Source: JBDXHU01 sp039989475 (lineage in GTDB: Bacteria; Pseudomonadota; Gammaproteobacteria; Pseudomonadales; Halieaceae). From it: 64,000 nucleotides of DNA. Both the position numbers and the translations under genes were made by a program. This document shows, in pieces, positions 9,137-18,117 of this stretch (position 1 is the first letter of the stretch; each line of letters starts with the position of its first letter). A model generated the notes under the pieces. That model saw nothing but the letters and a program-made list of their open reading frames with translations, ran no database searches and was not told where the DNA came from. The stretch lies in contig JBDXHU010000006.1 of NCBI GenBank assembly GCA_039989475.1, forward strand, positions 62,001 through 126,000. Direction: 5' to 3'.

Positions 9137-10081
9137 TTGCCCGGTCCCGCTAGCTGGCGACCACACGCGGGTTGTGACAGCCTGAAAGCCAGGGCGGCGC
9201 TGTTGGCACAGCTGCGGCTCTTTTTTCAGCAGCGTTCGGTGTTGGAGGTAGAAACACCGCTGCTGGCTAGCGCTACCGTCACCGACCCCAATATCCAGCC
9301 CCTGGCCTGCTCTGATCGCTGGCTGCAGACCTCACCCGAATACGCGATGAAGCGCCTGCTGGCGGCGGACAGCGGGCCGATTTACCAGATCTGCAAGGCC
9401 TTCCGTGCCGGCGAGGCCGGTGCATCCCACAATCCTGAGTTTACCCTGCTGGAATGGTATCGACCGGGCTTCGAGCTGGAGCAATTGATCGCGGAGGTCG
9501 CCGAACTGGTCGGCCGGGTGCTCGCCCGCGAGGACTACCAGGTGCTGACTTACCGGGAGTTGATGCAGCGTTATCTGCAACTGGACCCTTTCACCGCCGC
9601 CACCGGGGAGTTGGAAGCGACGGTGCGTGCGCAGATTGAATATGGCCCGGGCCCGGAAACGCGCGATACCTGGCTGGACCTGATTATGACGCATCTGTTG
9701 CAGCCGCAACTGGCCGGTACCGGCCTGCTGTTTGTCCGCGATTACCCCGCTTCACAGGCGGCGCTGGCGCGCCTGCGCCAGGATGGGGAACAGCTGGTAG
9801 CAGAGCGATTCGAGCTGTACGTGGACGGTGTCGAGCTGGCCAATGGCTACTATGAGTTGAATGACGCGGCAGAGCAGCGGGCCCGGTTCCTGACGGATAA
9901 TGAAATCCTTGTCGCACGCGGCGAAGCAGCGCGGCCGCTTGATGAACGGCTGCTGGATGCGCTGGCAAGCGGTCTGCCCGCCTGCTCTGGCGTCGCCCTC
10001 GGTGTGGATCGCCTGCTGGCATTGCAGCAGGACTTGCCACGCCTGGCCGATGGGCTCAGCTTCGCCTGGTCCCGCAGTTAG
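9137..10081 (+). CDS. epmA: EF-P--(R)-beta-lysine ligase
   Basis: Attaches beta-lysine to Lys34 of EF-P. It is a lysyl-tRNA-synthetase-like class II core without the anticodon-binding domain. 314 residues, family length about 320. Visible motifs are the class II segment VLEVETPLL (about 35), the HNPEFTLLEWYRP motif 2 region (about 96-108), and GVALGVDRLLAL motif 3 near the C-terminus. The start is TTG at 9137, directly after the efp stop (TGATTG). The preceding in-frame codon is that stop, so no longer version is possible and translation is probably coupled to efp. EpmB, which makes beta-lysine, is not in the window. The 3' end overlaps the convergent thioesterase gene by 26 bp. Confidence 0.93.
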   Translation: MPGPASWRPHAGCDSLKARAALLAQLRLFFQQRSVLEVETPLLASATVTDPNIQPLACSDRWLQTSPEYAMKRLLAADSGPIYQICKAFRAGEAGASHNPEFTLLEWYRPGFELEQLIAEVAELVGRVLAREDYQVLTYRELMQRYLQLDPFTAATGELEATVRAQIEYGPGPETRDTWLDLIMTHLLQPQLAGTGLLFVRDYPASQAALARLRQDGEQLVAERFELYVDGVELANGYYELNDAAEQRARFLTDNEILVARGEAARPLDERLLDALASGLPACSGVALGVDRLLALQQDLPRLADGLSFAWSRS

Positions 10082-10526
10082 CGCTTACCTGGTCATCCAG
10101 CACCGCTTTGCCATAACCATCAATAAACTCGGGTGGCAGGCGCCGTGGCCGGCCACTGTCCAGCGCCACACAGGCAAAGCTCATCCGCGCCCGCAGCAAA
10201 GTGCTGGCGTCAGCCGGCCGAACCAGCTGAAAGCGGCGCTGCATGGTCAGCCTGCCATCCCAGGCATCGATCCAGGTTGCCACTTGCAGCTTGTCACCCA
10301 GGCGCGAGGCCTGCAGGTAGTCGAACTCGCTATGGGTAATTACCATGGCCCGGTTGAGGCGCTGGTAACTGTCCAGGTCCAGCCCCAGTGCAGTCGAGTG
10401 CGCCCAGGCCACCTGTTCACACCAGCTCACATAGACCGCGTTATTGGTGTGGCGGAGCCCGTCAATATGCTCCGGCAGGACCTGCACAGCCAGGGTAAAA
10501 GGCTCGGGTAAATCCCATTCCAGCAT
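10056..10526 (-). CDS. Acyl-CoA thioesterase, 4HBT/FadM-YbgC type
   Basis: 156-residue hotdog-fold thioesterase. The typical N-terminal signature is present (VLPEHIDGLRHTNNAVYVSWCEQ, shown by the DxxxHxNN-type catalytic motif with His and Asn near residues 18-26). The start at 10526 is favoured over an upstream one at 10619 because the hotdog strand begins right after MLEWDLPEPF and the ATG shares its A with the TGA of the upstream gene (TGATG). That junction implies translational coupling to the antiporter. Likely substrate is a long-chain or aromatic acyl-CoA; specificity cannot be read. Why a thioesterase is coupled to a sodium/proton antiporter is not evident. Confidence 0.82.
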   Translation of the reverse strand: MLEWDLPEPFTLAVQVLPEHIDGLRHTNNAVYVSWCEQVAWAHSTALGLDLDSYQRLNRAMVITHSEFDYLQASRLGDKLQVATWIDAWDGRLTMQRRFQLVRPADASTLLRARMSFACVALDSGRPRRLPPEFIDGYGKAVLDDQVSANCGTRRS

Positions 10527-11995
10527 CAGGCCGAGGCCACTTGCGCCTGTTGCAGTGGTTCTTCCAGGGGCTTCTGCCCGATTTGCCAGTAACCGTAGAT
10601 GATGGCAATCACCGGGCACAGGTAGTTGAAAAAGGCGAAGGGCAGGTAGGTGAAAGTGGCGATGCCCAGGGTGGCCGACATATAGGCACCACAGGTATTC
10701 CAGGGGATCAGCGCCGAGGTCAGCGTGGCGGAATCTTCCAGGGTACGCGACAGGTTCAGTCGTGACAGGCCGCGCTTTTCAAATTCTTCCCGGTACATGC
10801 CACCGGGCACGGTGATAGCGATGAACTGATCGGCGGTAACCAGGTTGGTCGCGGCGCAGGTGCCCACGGTGGTGGCGACCAGGGCGCCGTTGCTGTGCAC
10901 CCGCTGCAGGGCTGCACCTACCAGGAAGCGTAGTATCCCGACTTTCTGCAGGGTGCCACCAAATGCCATGGCGCAGAGAATCAGCGAGACGGTGTTGAGC
11001 ATGCTGACCATGCCGCCCTTGGACAACAGTTCATCCATGAACGCGTTTGAACTCTCTGAAGTGAAGCCTGCAAACAAGCTGGTCCACACACCCTTGAACA
11101 ACTGCAGCGCCTGCGGCACATCGTCGCCGCTGCCGGCCAGTCGCAACACCACCTCCTGCTGGAACAGCAGGGCGAAGGTAACCCCGACCAGCGAACTGAT
11201 CAGGATCGAGGGCAGGGCGGGGGTGCGACGCCAGGCCAGGTACAGCATCAATAGCAAGGGCAGGAACAGGTGCAGTCCGATGTTGAACTGGCCCTGCAGG
11301 CTGTCGCGCAGTTCCGCCACCTGGGCAGGCGCCGCCGCCTCACCGCCGCTGAGCAGGGTGTAGATGATCAGGGCAATCGCTATGCTGGGCAGGGTCGTCC
11401 ACAGCATATGCCTGATATGATCGAAGAGGTCGACGCCGGCGGTCGCCGCCGCCAGGTTGGTGGTGTCCGATAAGGGCGATAATTTGTCGCCAAAGTAAGC
11501 CCCGGAAATAATAGCGCCCGCGGTAATCGCCGGCGACAGGTCGAAGCTGCCGGCAATGGCCATCAGGCCAATACCCATGGTCCCGGCTACGGTCCAGGAA
11601 GAGCCGACACTGATGGCGATCAGCGCGCAAATCACACAGGTGGCCGCGTAAAAGATCTGCGGCGATAACACCTGCACGCCGTAATACACCAGTGAGGGGA
11701 TAGTGCCCGCGAGAATCCAGGAGCCGATCAGCATGCCGACCGACAGCAGAATCATCATCGGCAACAAACACATGGCGATACCATCAATCAGGCCTTCTTC
11801 AACGTCCCGCCAACTCTGGCCCAGGTGCAGGCCCACCAGGCCGACGGCGCCGGCGCTGAACAGCAGCGCGATCTGGTTGGCGCCGTAGGAAGAGTCTGCG
11901 CCAAACAGGTAAACAGAGGTGGCGAGCATGCCAACCAGCAGCAGTACTGGTGCCAGTGCCAGCCCGAGAGTCATGGGTTTTAGGGTTGCGTTCAC
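10526..11995 (-). CDS. NhaC-family Na+/H+ antiporter
   Basis: 489-residue polytopic inner-membrane protein with about 11-12 hydrophobic segments, the normal NhaC size. The conserved GAYFGDKLSPLSDTTNLA segment (about residues 167-184) marks the family and includes the acidic residue used in ion exchange; a second conserved region (NLVTADQFIAITVPG, about 383-397) is also present. NhaC proteins exchange Na+ for H+, and some relatives exchange malate and lactate, so substrate is uncertain. It is first in a two-gene minus-strand operon with the thioesterase. Confidence 0.88.
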   Translation of the reverse strand: MNATLKPMTLGLALAPVLLLVGMLATSVYLFGADSSYGANQIALLFSAGAVGLVGLHLGQSWRDVEEGLIDGIAMCLLPMMILLSVGMLIGSWILAGTIPSLVYYGVQVLSPQIFYAATCVICALIAISVGSSWTVAGTMGIGLMAIAGSFDLSPAITAGAIISGAYFGDKLSPLSDTTNLAAATAGVDLFDHIRHMLWTTLPSIAIALIIYTLLSGGEAAAPAQVAELRDSLQGQFNIGLHLFLPLLLMLYLAWRRTPALPSILISSLVGVTFALLFQQEVVLRLAGSGDDVPQALQLFKGVWTSLFAGFTSESSNAFMDELLSKGGMVSMLNTVSLILCAMAFGGTLQKVGILRFLVGAALQRVHSNGALVATTVGTCAATNLVTADQFIAITVPGGMYREEFEKRGLSRLNLSRTLEDSATLTSALIPWNTCGAYMSATLGIATFTYLPFAFFNYLCPVIAIIYGYWQIGQKPLEEPLQQAQVASA

Positions 11996-12124
11996 GGTAG
12001 GAGCCAGGCCCTGTATCTGTTGTTGTTTGAGCAGCAGCTTGCCTGAGTTTAGTGCATTGGTACAGCCCCGGGGCTTAGCGTAAACTTTTCGCCACGTCTG
12101 TCCCGCTCAAGGTATCCCAGCAAT

Positions 12125-13270
12125 ATGTTTACGCCAAAACTGCGATTTTTCATCCCCTTGCTGCTGTCAGGGCTCGTCGCCTGCAGCGGCACTTCCGCCA
12201 CCGATAAATCTGATGCCCCGTCATTGGCGGACAAAAACGACAGTGGCCTGCGCATGCAGGCTGTCTCAACGGACCTGGACCGGCCCTGGGGTATGGACTT
12301 CCTCAGTGCGCAGCATGTGCTGGTAGCGGAGAAGGGCGGCAGCTTGTTACAGCTGGAACTGGGCAGCGGCCAGGCCCAGGCGATTGCCGGGATACCGGAC
12401 AGTGTGGTGGCGGGCCAGGGCGGCTTAATGGATGTACTGGTGCAGCGGCAGGGCGACCAGGTATGGGTTTACCTGAGCTACGCGGTCGCCGGTGAGGGCG
12501 GCTACAGCACCCGTATTGCTCGCGGCCGCTTGCAGGGTGCTCAGCTTGAAGATGTGCAGCTGCTGTTTACCGCGCAGCCCTTCTATGGCACCCGGCGTCA
12601 CTTTGGCAGCCGCTTGTTGATCGTTGATGATTACCTGTATGCCAGCGTTGGCGACCGCGCCCAGCGCGAGCAAGCCCAGAACCTGCAAACCCATAATGGC
12701 ACGGTGATCCGCCTGCACACCGATGGTCGCGTCCCCACCGATAATCCTTTTTCCGGGCGAGCTGATGCCCTGCCGGAGATCTGGACTTATGGTCATCGCA
12801 ACCCCCAGGGTATGGCGCGTCACCCCGACGGTTCAATTTGGGTAAGCGAGCACGGTCCCCAGGGCGGCGATGAAATTAACCGCCTGGTCGCCGGCGCCAA
12901 CTACGGTTGGCCGGTCATCACCTATGGCGAGGAATATGGCGGCGGCAAGATTGGGGTGGGGACTGAAAAAGCCGGCATGGAGCAGCCGCTGAAATATTAC
13001 CTGCCCTCCATTGCCACGACCGGCATCGACTTTTACCAGGGTGATCGCTACCCCGGCTGGGACGATTCACTGCTGGTAGCGGCGCTGCGCGCTACGCACC
13101 TGAACCGGGTGCAGCTGGATGGCAGCGGACTGGGTCAGGAGTACCGCTACTTTGAGGACAGCAAGCTGCGTTTCCGCGATGTGCAACTGGGACCCGATGG
13201 CTATGTTTATGTGCTGACCGACAGCGGTGGGTTCTATCGAGTGATGCCCACTGCCGCTGGTGGCGGCTGA
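12125..13270 (+). CDS. PQQ-dependent aldose/sugar dehydrogenase, lipoprotein
   Basis: 381-residue six-bladed propeller of the soluble glucose dehydrogenase/YliI (Asd) family, which oxidises aldoses with PQQ in the periplasm. A signal peptide ends in the lipobox LVAC (Cys20), so the protein is membrane-anchored. Family landmarks are the opening RPWGMDFLS, the catalytic GTRRHFGSRL region, and HRNPQGMARHPDGSIWVSEHGPQ, with conserved His and Arg residues that contact PQQ and calcium. No PQQ synthesis gene lies in the window, so cofactor supply is unknown. An EamA transporter gene follows after eight bases. Confidence 0.88.
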   Translation: MFTPKLRFFIPLLLSGLVACSGTSATDKSDAPSLADKNDSGLRMQAVSTDLDRPWGMDFLSAQHVLVAEKGGSLLQLELGSGQAQAIAGIPDSVVAGQGGLMDVLVQRQGDQVWVYLSYAVAGEGGYSTRIARGRLQGAQLEDVQLLFTAQPFYGTRRHFGSRLLIVDDYLYASVGDRAQREQAQNLQTHNGTVIRLHTDGRVPTDNPFSGRADALPEIWTYGHRNPQGMARHPDGSIWVSEHGPQGGDEINRLVAGANYGWPVITYGEEYGGGKIGVGTEKAGMEQPLKYYLPSIATTGIDFYQGDRYPGWDDSLLVAALRATHLNRVQLDGSGLGQEYRYFEDSKLRFRDVQLGPDGYVYVLTDSGGFYRVMPTAAGGG

Positions 13271-13278
13271 GCCTGGCC

Positions 13279-14169
13279 ATGCAGCGGGACCGGCGCGCGC
13301 TGCTGCTGGGGCTGAGCGCAGTTTTCCTGTGGTCGACGGTGGCGACCGCCTTCAAGATCGCGCTGCGCCATCTCGATGTCTACCAGCTGCTGCTATATGC
13401 CAGCCTGAGCTCTGCCGGCGTGCTGTGTGCGGTGGTGGCCTACCGGGGCCAATTGCCACTGTTGGGTGCTTACCTGCGCGAGCATCCGCGCTACTACCTG
13501 GGCATTGCCGCGCTCAATCCCTGCCTGTTTTACCTGGTGTTGTTCACGGCCTATGAGCTGTTGCCGGCGCAGCAGGCCCAGGCTATCAATTTCACCTGGG
13601 CGATCACCCTGGCGCTGATGGCGATTCCTCTATTGGGACAAAAGATGCACGGCCGCGATATTGTGGCGGCTGTGGCTGGCTATGGCGGTGTGTTGATCAT
13701 CGCCACCCGCGGCGATGTACTGGGCCTGCGCTTCGACAGTGTTACAGGTGTCGCGCTGGCTCTGGGCAGTACCGTGCTGTGGTCTTACTACTGGATTGTC
13801 AGCACCCGCAATCAGCGCGATGCTGCCGTCAGCCTGTGCCTGAACTTTATCCTGGCGGTACCGATGTGCCTGCTGCTATGTGCCTGGTTTTCCTCGCTGG
13901 AGCTGCCGCACTGGCGCGGCCTGGCGGCGGCAGCCTACGCCGGGCTGTTCGAAATGGGTGTGACCTTCCTGCTCTGGTCGGCGGCACTCAAGTCAGCGAC
14001 CCGGGTGGTGCGGGTTGGTAATTTGATCTTTCTGTCACCCTTTATCTCACTGATCTTTATCCAGACGATACTCGGTGAGGATGTGCAGCCGGCGACTTTG
14101 TTTGGCCTGTGTCTGATTGTGCCCGCGGCACTGTTTCAACAGATGCAGGCACCGCAGCGGGCTGCTTGA
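13279..14169 (+). CDS. EamA/DMT-family transporter
   Basis: 296-residue inner-membrane protein with ten predicted hydrophobic segments arranged as two EamA repeats (about residues 8-140 and 150-288). The opening LLGLSAVFLWSTVATAFKIAL is typical of drug/metabolite exporters. Substrate is unknown. ATG at 13279 is eight bases after the sugar dehydrogenase stop, and its own TGA shares a base with the ATG of the next gene (TGATG), so the four genes from 12125 to 18117 are probably one transcript. Confidence 0.88.
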   Translation: MQRDRRALLLGLSAVFLWSTVATAFKIALRHLDVYQLLLYASLSSAGVLCAVVAYRGQLPLLGAYLREHPRYYLGIAALNPCLFYLVLFTAYELLPAQQAQAINFTWAITLALMAIPLLGQKMHGRDIVAAVAGYGGVLIIATRGDVLGLRFDSVTGVALALGSTVLWSYYWIVSTRNQRDAAVSLCLNFILAVPMCLLLCAWFSSLELPHWRGLAAAAYAGLFEMGVTFLLWSAALKSATRVVRVGNLIFLSPFISLIFIQTILGEDVQPATLFGLCLIVPAALFQQMQAPQRAA

Positions 14170-15830
14170 TGATGCCGCTCAGCGAGGTCGAACTTGATCC
14201 ACTGTATTACCTGCATAATTTCGAACAGCTGTGCGCCACGGTATACCGTCAATACCAGGACCTGTTGCAGCCGGCCGAGCTGGAGTTTTACCGCCGCTTT
14301 GAAGTAGCCGAGCAGTCAGCTCGCGGCCTGTTCGTGCGGCTGGTGTCCCGCCGTGGCGAATTGTTTCGGCGCGAGCAACTGGATTATCCCGAACTCGGCG
14401 TGCTGGATGACGCCATCGACGCCGGCGCAGCCGCCGCCTTGCTGGCGACCGAGGAGAACCCCGACCCGGAAGCATTGCTCACCTTGTTGCGCAAGGATGA
14501 ATTGCTGGCACTGTTCGGCGAACGCACGCCGATACGGGCCAGTATGCGTAAAGCGGAGCTGGTGGCTTGCTTGCAGGAGTCGCTGGATGCCGATGAGCTG
14601 CTGGCTATCTGGCGGGCCGCACGCGAAACCGGTGCGGGCCTGCTCAGGGTGGAGCATGGCCCGGTAATCGAACTACTGCAGTTATTATTCTTCGGTAATC
14701 GTCGGCAAAGCCTGACCGAGTTTGTGCTCAGTGACCTGGGTATTGCCCGCCACGTGGCTTACTCGCTGGATCGGCAGGAGCGGCTGTTCGATTGTCGTGA
14801 GCAAATTGATGAGTACCTGCTGTTGGGGGCGCTGGGGGATAAATTCTACGAAGCCGTTGAAGAAGACGACAGCTCTGCGGTGTCGGCACTGGTAGAGCCC
14901 TTGCTGGCGCCGGGTTGCGCGCCGCTGCTGGAGCGGCGTCGTGATCGGCTGCGCAACCGCGTGGCCCGGCAACTGGAACGCTATAGCGAGTTGCCGCCGG
15001 CGCTAGCCCTGTACGCCTGCAGCCAGCGCCACCCGGCCCGTGAGCGGCGGGTGAGGATACACACGGCCCTGCAGGATTTCCAGACGGCCCTGGATCTGTG
15101 CGAGGAAATAAAAGCTGCACCCTGGTGTGAGGCAGAGATTGATTTTGTGCGGCGCCAGCTGCCTGCACTGCACAAGAAACTGGGGCAGGAGTACCCGGCC
15201 CTGGCCCGTGACAGCTTTGCCGAGGAGCGTCTGCAACTGCCCGCCGCTGCTTCAGTCGAGCGGCTGGTGGCGGAGCATTATGCTGAGCGCTGGCAGCAGG
15301 TCCACTTTGTGGAGAACGTGGTCATCAATGGCAGTTTCGGACTGGCCCTGTGGGAGCAGATATTTGCGCCTGTGCCCGGTGCGTTCGTTAATCCCTTCCA
15401 GTCAGCGCCACTGGATATGTACACGGGCGAGTTCTACACGGCCCGGCGCGATGCCATCGAGCAACGCCTGGCAGAGTTGGCACAGTCCGACCTCAGGGCG
15501 CAGTTGCTGGCGGCATACGATCACTGCGAGGGGCTTGCCAGCCACTGGGTGAACTGGCGCTATTTGTCGCGGGAAGTGTTGGCAGCAGCTCTTGAGTGTA
15601 TTCCCCGTGAACACTGGCTGTTGATCTGGCGGCGTATCCTGTTTGATCCGGAGGCCAATCGCAGTGGCTGCCCGGACCTGTTGGCGCTGGACCCGGAGCG
15701 CGGTTATTGCCTGATTGAAGTCAAGGGCCCCGGCGACCAGTTGCAGCTAAACCAGCGCCGCTGGCTGCGGTTTTTCCAGGACAATGAGATACCGGCCCAG
15801 GTGGCCTGGGTGAAGTGGACAGATGCCTGA
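14169..15830 (+). CDS. FAN1-like structure-specific nuclease (VRR-NUC domain)
   Basis: 553-residue homologue of Fan1, a 5' flap nuclease that unhooks DNA interstrand crosslinks. A SAP-like helical segment (about residues 95-140, LLALFGERTPIRASMRKAEL) and a TPR-like helical middle lead to the C-terminal VRR-NUC domain. That domain carries the PD-(D/E)XK residues in SGCPDLLALDPE and CLIEVKGPGDQL plus the following Q...W segment. The start at 14169 (TGATG with the EamA stop) was chosen over an upstream one whose first 20 residues come from the EamA tail; ATG at 14172 is equally possible. It overlaps the helicase gene by 8 bp (ATGCCTGA), so the two proteins are probably made together. Confidence 0.9.
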   Translation: MMPLSEVELDPLYYLHNFEQLCATVYRQYQDLLQPAELEFYRRFEVAEQSARGLFVRLVSRRGELFRREQLDYPELGVLDDAIDAGAAAALLATEENPDPEALLTLLRKDELLALFGERTPIRASMRKAELVACLQESLDADELLAIWRAARETGAGLLRVEHGPVIELLQLLFFGNRRQSLTEFVLSDLGIARHVAYSLDRQERLFDCREQIDEYLLLGALGDKFYEAVEEDDSSAVSALVEPLLAPGCAPLLERRRDRLRNRVARQLERYSELPPALALYACSQRHPARERRVRIHTALQDFQTALDLCEEIKAAPWCEAEIDFVRRQLPALHKKLGQEYPALARDSFAEERLQLPAAASVERLVAEHYAERWQQVHFVENVVINGSFGLALWEQIFAPVPGAFVNPFQSAPLDMYTGEFYTARRDAIEQRLAELAQSDLRAQLLAAYDHCEGLASHWVNWRYLSREVLAAALECIPREHWLLIWRRILFDPEANRSGCPDLLALDPERGYCLIEVKGPGDQLQLNQRRWLRFFQDNEIPAQVAWVKWTDA

Positions 15831-18117
15831 ATATACCCTGGCGGTTCGACATCTGGCCGAGTTCTGCCATCGCAGCGGCGATATTGATTATCGCTTCACA
15901 CCCTCACCCACCGGGGAGCAGGGGGTTGCGGGGCATCAACAGGTTTACCAGCGCCGGGGTGCGGGGTATCAGGCCGAGTTTGCGCTGGAAACGCTATTCT
16001 CGGCCGAGGACTGGCAGTTGCGCATACGTGGCCGCGCCGATGGTTATGATGCGGACGCCGGGCTTATTGAGGAGATCAAGACCTGCCGCGTGGAGCGCGC
16101 CTCGATTCCCCCGGCGATAGAGCAACTGCATTGGGCGCAAGCGAAAATATACGCGGCCTTACTGTGTCGCCAGCAAGATGAGCTTGCGCAGGTCCAGGTC
16201 CAGCTCACCTACTTCAACATTGACAGTGCCGAGGAATGGCCGCAGCGGGAAACCCTCGGCCGCGAGCAGCTACTTGCCTTTCTCGAAGATTCGGTGCGGC
16301 ACTATATGGACTGGATGCAGTTGCAGCATGCCTGGCGACTGCAGCGTGATGCCAGTATTACTGCGCTGTCGTTTCCCCACGAGGAATACCGCCCGGGACA
16401 GAGGCAGATGGCGGAGACCGTGTACAAATGTATCGCCCAGTCCGGCCAGTTGCTGTTGCAAGCGCCCACTGGCATTGGCAAGACTGCGGCGGTGCTGTTC
16501 CCGGCCCTGAAGGCACTGGCGGCGGATAAGCACCAGCGCATTGCCTTTGTTACCGCCCGTACTGTCGGCAGGCGCGCCGCCGAGGAAAGCCTGGCGGAGA
16601 TGGCAGGGCAGGGTCTGTTACTGCGTCGGCTCACTGTCACTGCTCGCGAGAGGATTTGTTTTTCTCCGGGGAAGGCCTGCCATGGTGATGACTGCCCCTA
16701 TGCCAGCGGCTATTACGACCGTTTGCCCCAGGCCCTCGCAGCCGCTATGCAGGAGACCCGGCTGGATCGTGAACAGATTGAGGCACTGGCGCAGCGCTTC
16801 ACGGTTTGCCCCTACCAGCTGGGTATTGACCTGCTGCCCTGGGTGGACCTCTGCATCGCTGATATCCACTACCTGTACAGTTTTAACGCTATGATCAGCA
16901 GCCTCTTTGCTGAGCGTCAGCTGCGCTGGACGACCTTGCTGGATGAGGCACATAACCTGCCGCAACGGGCCCGGGACATGTTCAGTGCGACGCTGGCCAA
17001 GCGCGAGCTGATGGCCGCAAAAAAGCAAGCTGGCGGCAAGGTGAAGTCAGCGTTGGAGCGTCTGAATCGGGAGCTTTTGCAACTGGATAAAGAAACCTGG
17101 CAGGACTCCGACTTTGATAGCCGGGCGACGCCGCCGGAATCACTGCTGGTATCACTGCAGCGGCTGGTCGCGGCGGTGGTGGCGCAGCAGGCGGAAAACC
17201 CCTTGTTGTTGCAACAGCAGCCGGCGCTGCTGGATTTTTACTTTGAGTTGCTGCAGTTCCAGCGTGTGCTGGAGGTCTACGACGAGGACTATCGTTTTGA
17301 AATGACTCGCAGCCGCAAGCAGCAGAGTCTGGTGATACGGCTACGCTGCCTGGATGCCTCGCGCCTGTTGTCAGAGCGACAGCTGCGGCCCGTGGCTGTG
17401 GTTGCATTCTCGGCCACGGTGTCGCCGCCGCAGTGGGTGTTGCAGGAGCTGGGTTTCGCCGGGCCAGCGGTTTTCCAGGAGCTGCCCTCGCCGTTTTCGC
17501 CCGGGCAATACAAGATCCAGCGCAATACCCGGCTGGACACCCGTTTCCGTGCCCGCGCGGCGACTTTGCCAGCACTGGCCGCATCCATCAGTGAATGGCT
17601 GCGCCAGACTCCCGGCAATTGCATTGTCTACTTCAGCGCTTACCAGTATATGAGCGATGCCCTGGAGCTGCTGCGTGATGCAGTGACTGAACGCCATCTC
17701 TGCGTGCAACAGCGCAACTGGGATGAGTCCTCCCGCGATGACCTACTGGAAACCTTGCGTAGCCGCCAGGATGTGGCGGCCTTTTGTATCCTGGGCGGGG
17801 TATTTGGTGAAGGCATTGATCTGCCCGGAGAGGCCTTGCGCAGCGTGGTAGTCGTCGGTGTCGGCTTGCCTCAGTTCAATCGGGAGCGTGAGAGCCTGCG
17901 CGATTACTACCAGCAGAAATCCGGTCTCGGCTATGAATATGCCTATGTTTACCCGGGGATGCAGCGGGTCAGCCAGGCCCTGGGGCGGGTGATACGGCGT
18001 GAGTCGGACCAGGGAAGTGCGCTGCTGATTGACCCGCGTTATGCGGATGCGGAGTACAGTCGCTTGCTGCCACCCTGGTGGGAATATTCAGAGGCTCCCT
18101 GGCCCTCGTCCCTATAG
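15823..18117 (+). CDS. PD-(D/E)XK nuclease fused to XPD/DinG-type Fe-S helicase
   Basis: 764-residue DNA repair enzyme. Residues 1-115 form a RecB/Cas4-like nuclease: D73 in GRADG, E84-x-K86 in EEIKT, and a QxxxY motif (Q106, Y110), all catalytic positions intact. The rest is a superfamily 2 DNA helicase: Walker A APTGIGKT (214-221), four cysteines for a 4Fe-4S cluster (C279, C286, C291, C329), DEAH box 374-377, and C-terminal motifs including GVFGEGIDLPG and QALGRVIRR. This resembles XPD/DinG, with 5'-3' polarity likely. The 8-bp overlap with the FAN1-like gene implies a joint role. Its last 79 bp overlap the convergent gene at 18039. Confidence 0.9.
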   Translation: MPEYTLAVRHLAEFCHRSGDIDYRFTPSPTGEQGVAGHQQVYQRRGAGYQAEFALETLFSAEDWQLRIRGRADGYDADAGLIEEIKTCRVERASIPPAIEQLHWAQAKIYAALLCRQQDELAQVQVQLTYFNIDSAEEWPQRETLGREQLLAFLEDSVRHYMDWMQLQHAWRLQRDASITALSFPHEEYRPGQRQMAETVYKCIAQSGQLLLQAPTGIGKTAAVLFPALKALAADKHQRIAFVTARTVGRRAAEESLAEMAGQGLLLRRLTVTARERICFSPGKACHGDDCPYASGYYDRLPQALAAAMQETRLDREQIEALAQRFTVCPYQLGIDLLPWVDLCIADIHYLYSFNAMISSLFAERQLRWTTLLDEAHNLPQRARDMFSATLAKRELMAAKKQAGGKVKSALERLNRELLQLDKETWQDSDFDSRATPPESLLVSLQRLVAAVVAQQAENPLLLQQQPALLDFYFELLQFQRVLEVYDEDYRFEMTRSRKQQSLVIRLRCLDASRLLSERQLRPVAVVAFSATVSPPQWVLQELGFAGPAVFQELPSPFSPGQYKIQRNTRLDTRFRARAATLPALAASISEWLRQTPGNCIVYFSAYQYMSDALELLRDAVTERHLCVQQRNWDESSRDDLLETLRSRQDVAAFCILGGVFGEGIDLPGEALRSVVVVGVGLPQFNRERESLRDYYQQKSGLGYEYAYVYPGMQRVSQALGRVIRRESDQGSALLIDPRYADAEYSRLLPPWWEYSEAPWPSSL

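Noticed and set aside
14195..14200. TGATCC inside the FAN1-like gene as another ECF promoter
   Set aside because: No TAA-type -10 lies 18 bases downstream, and the match is within codons.
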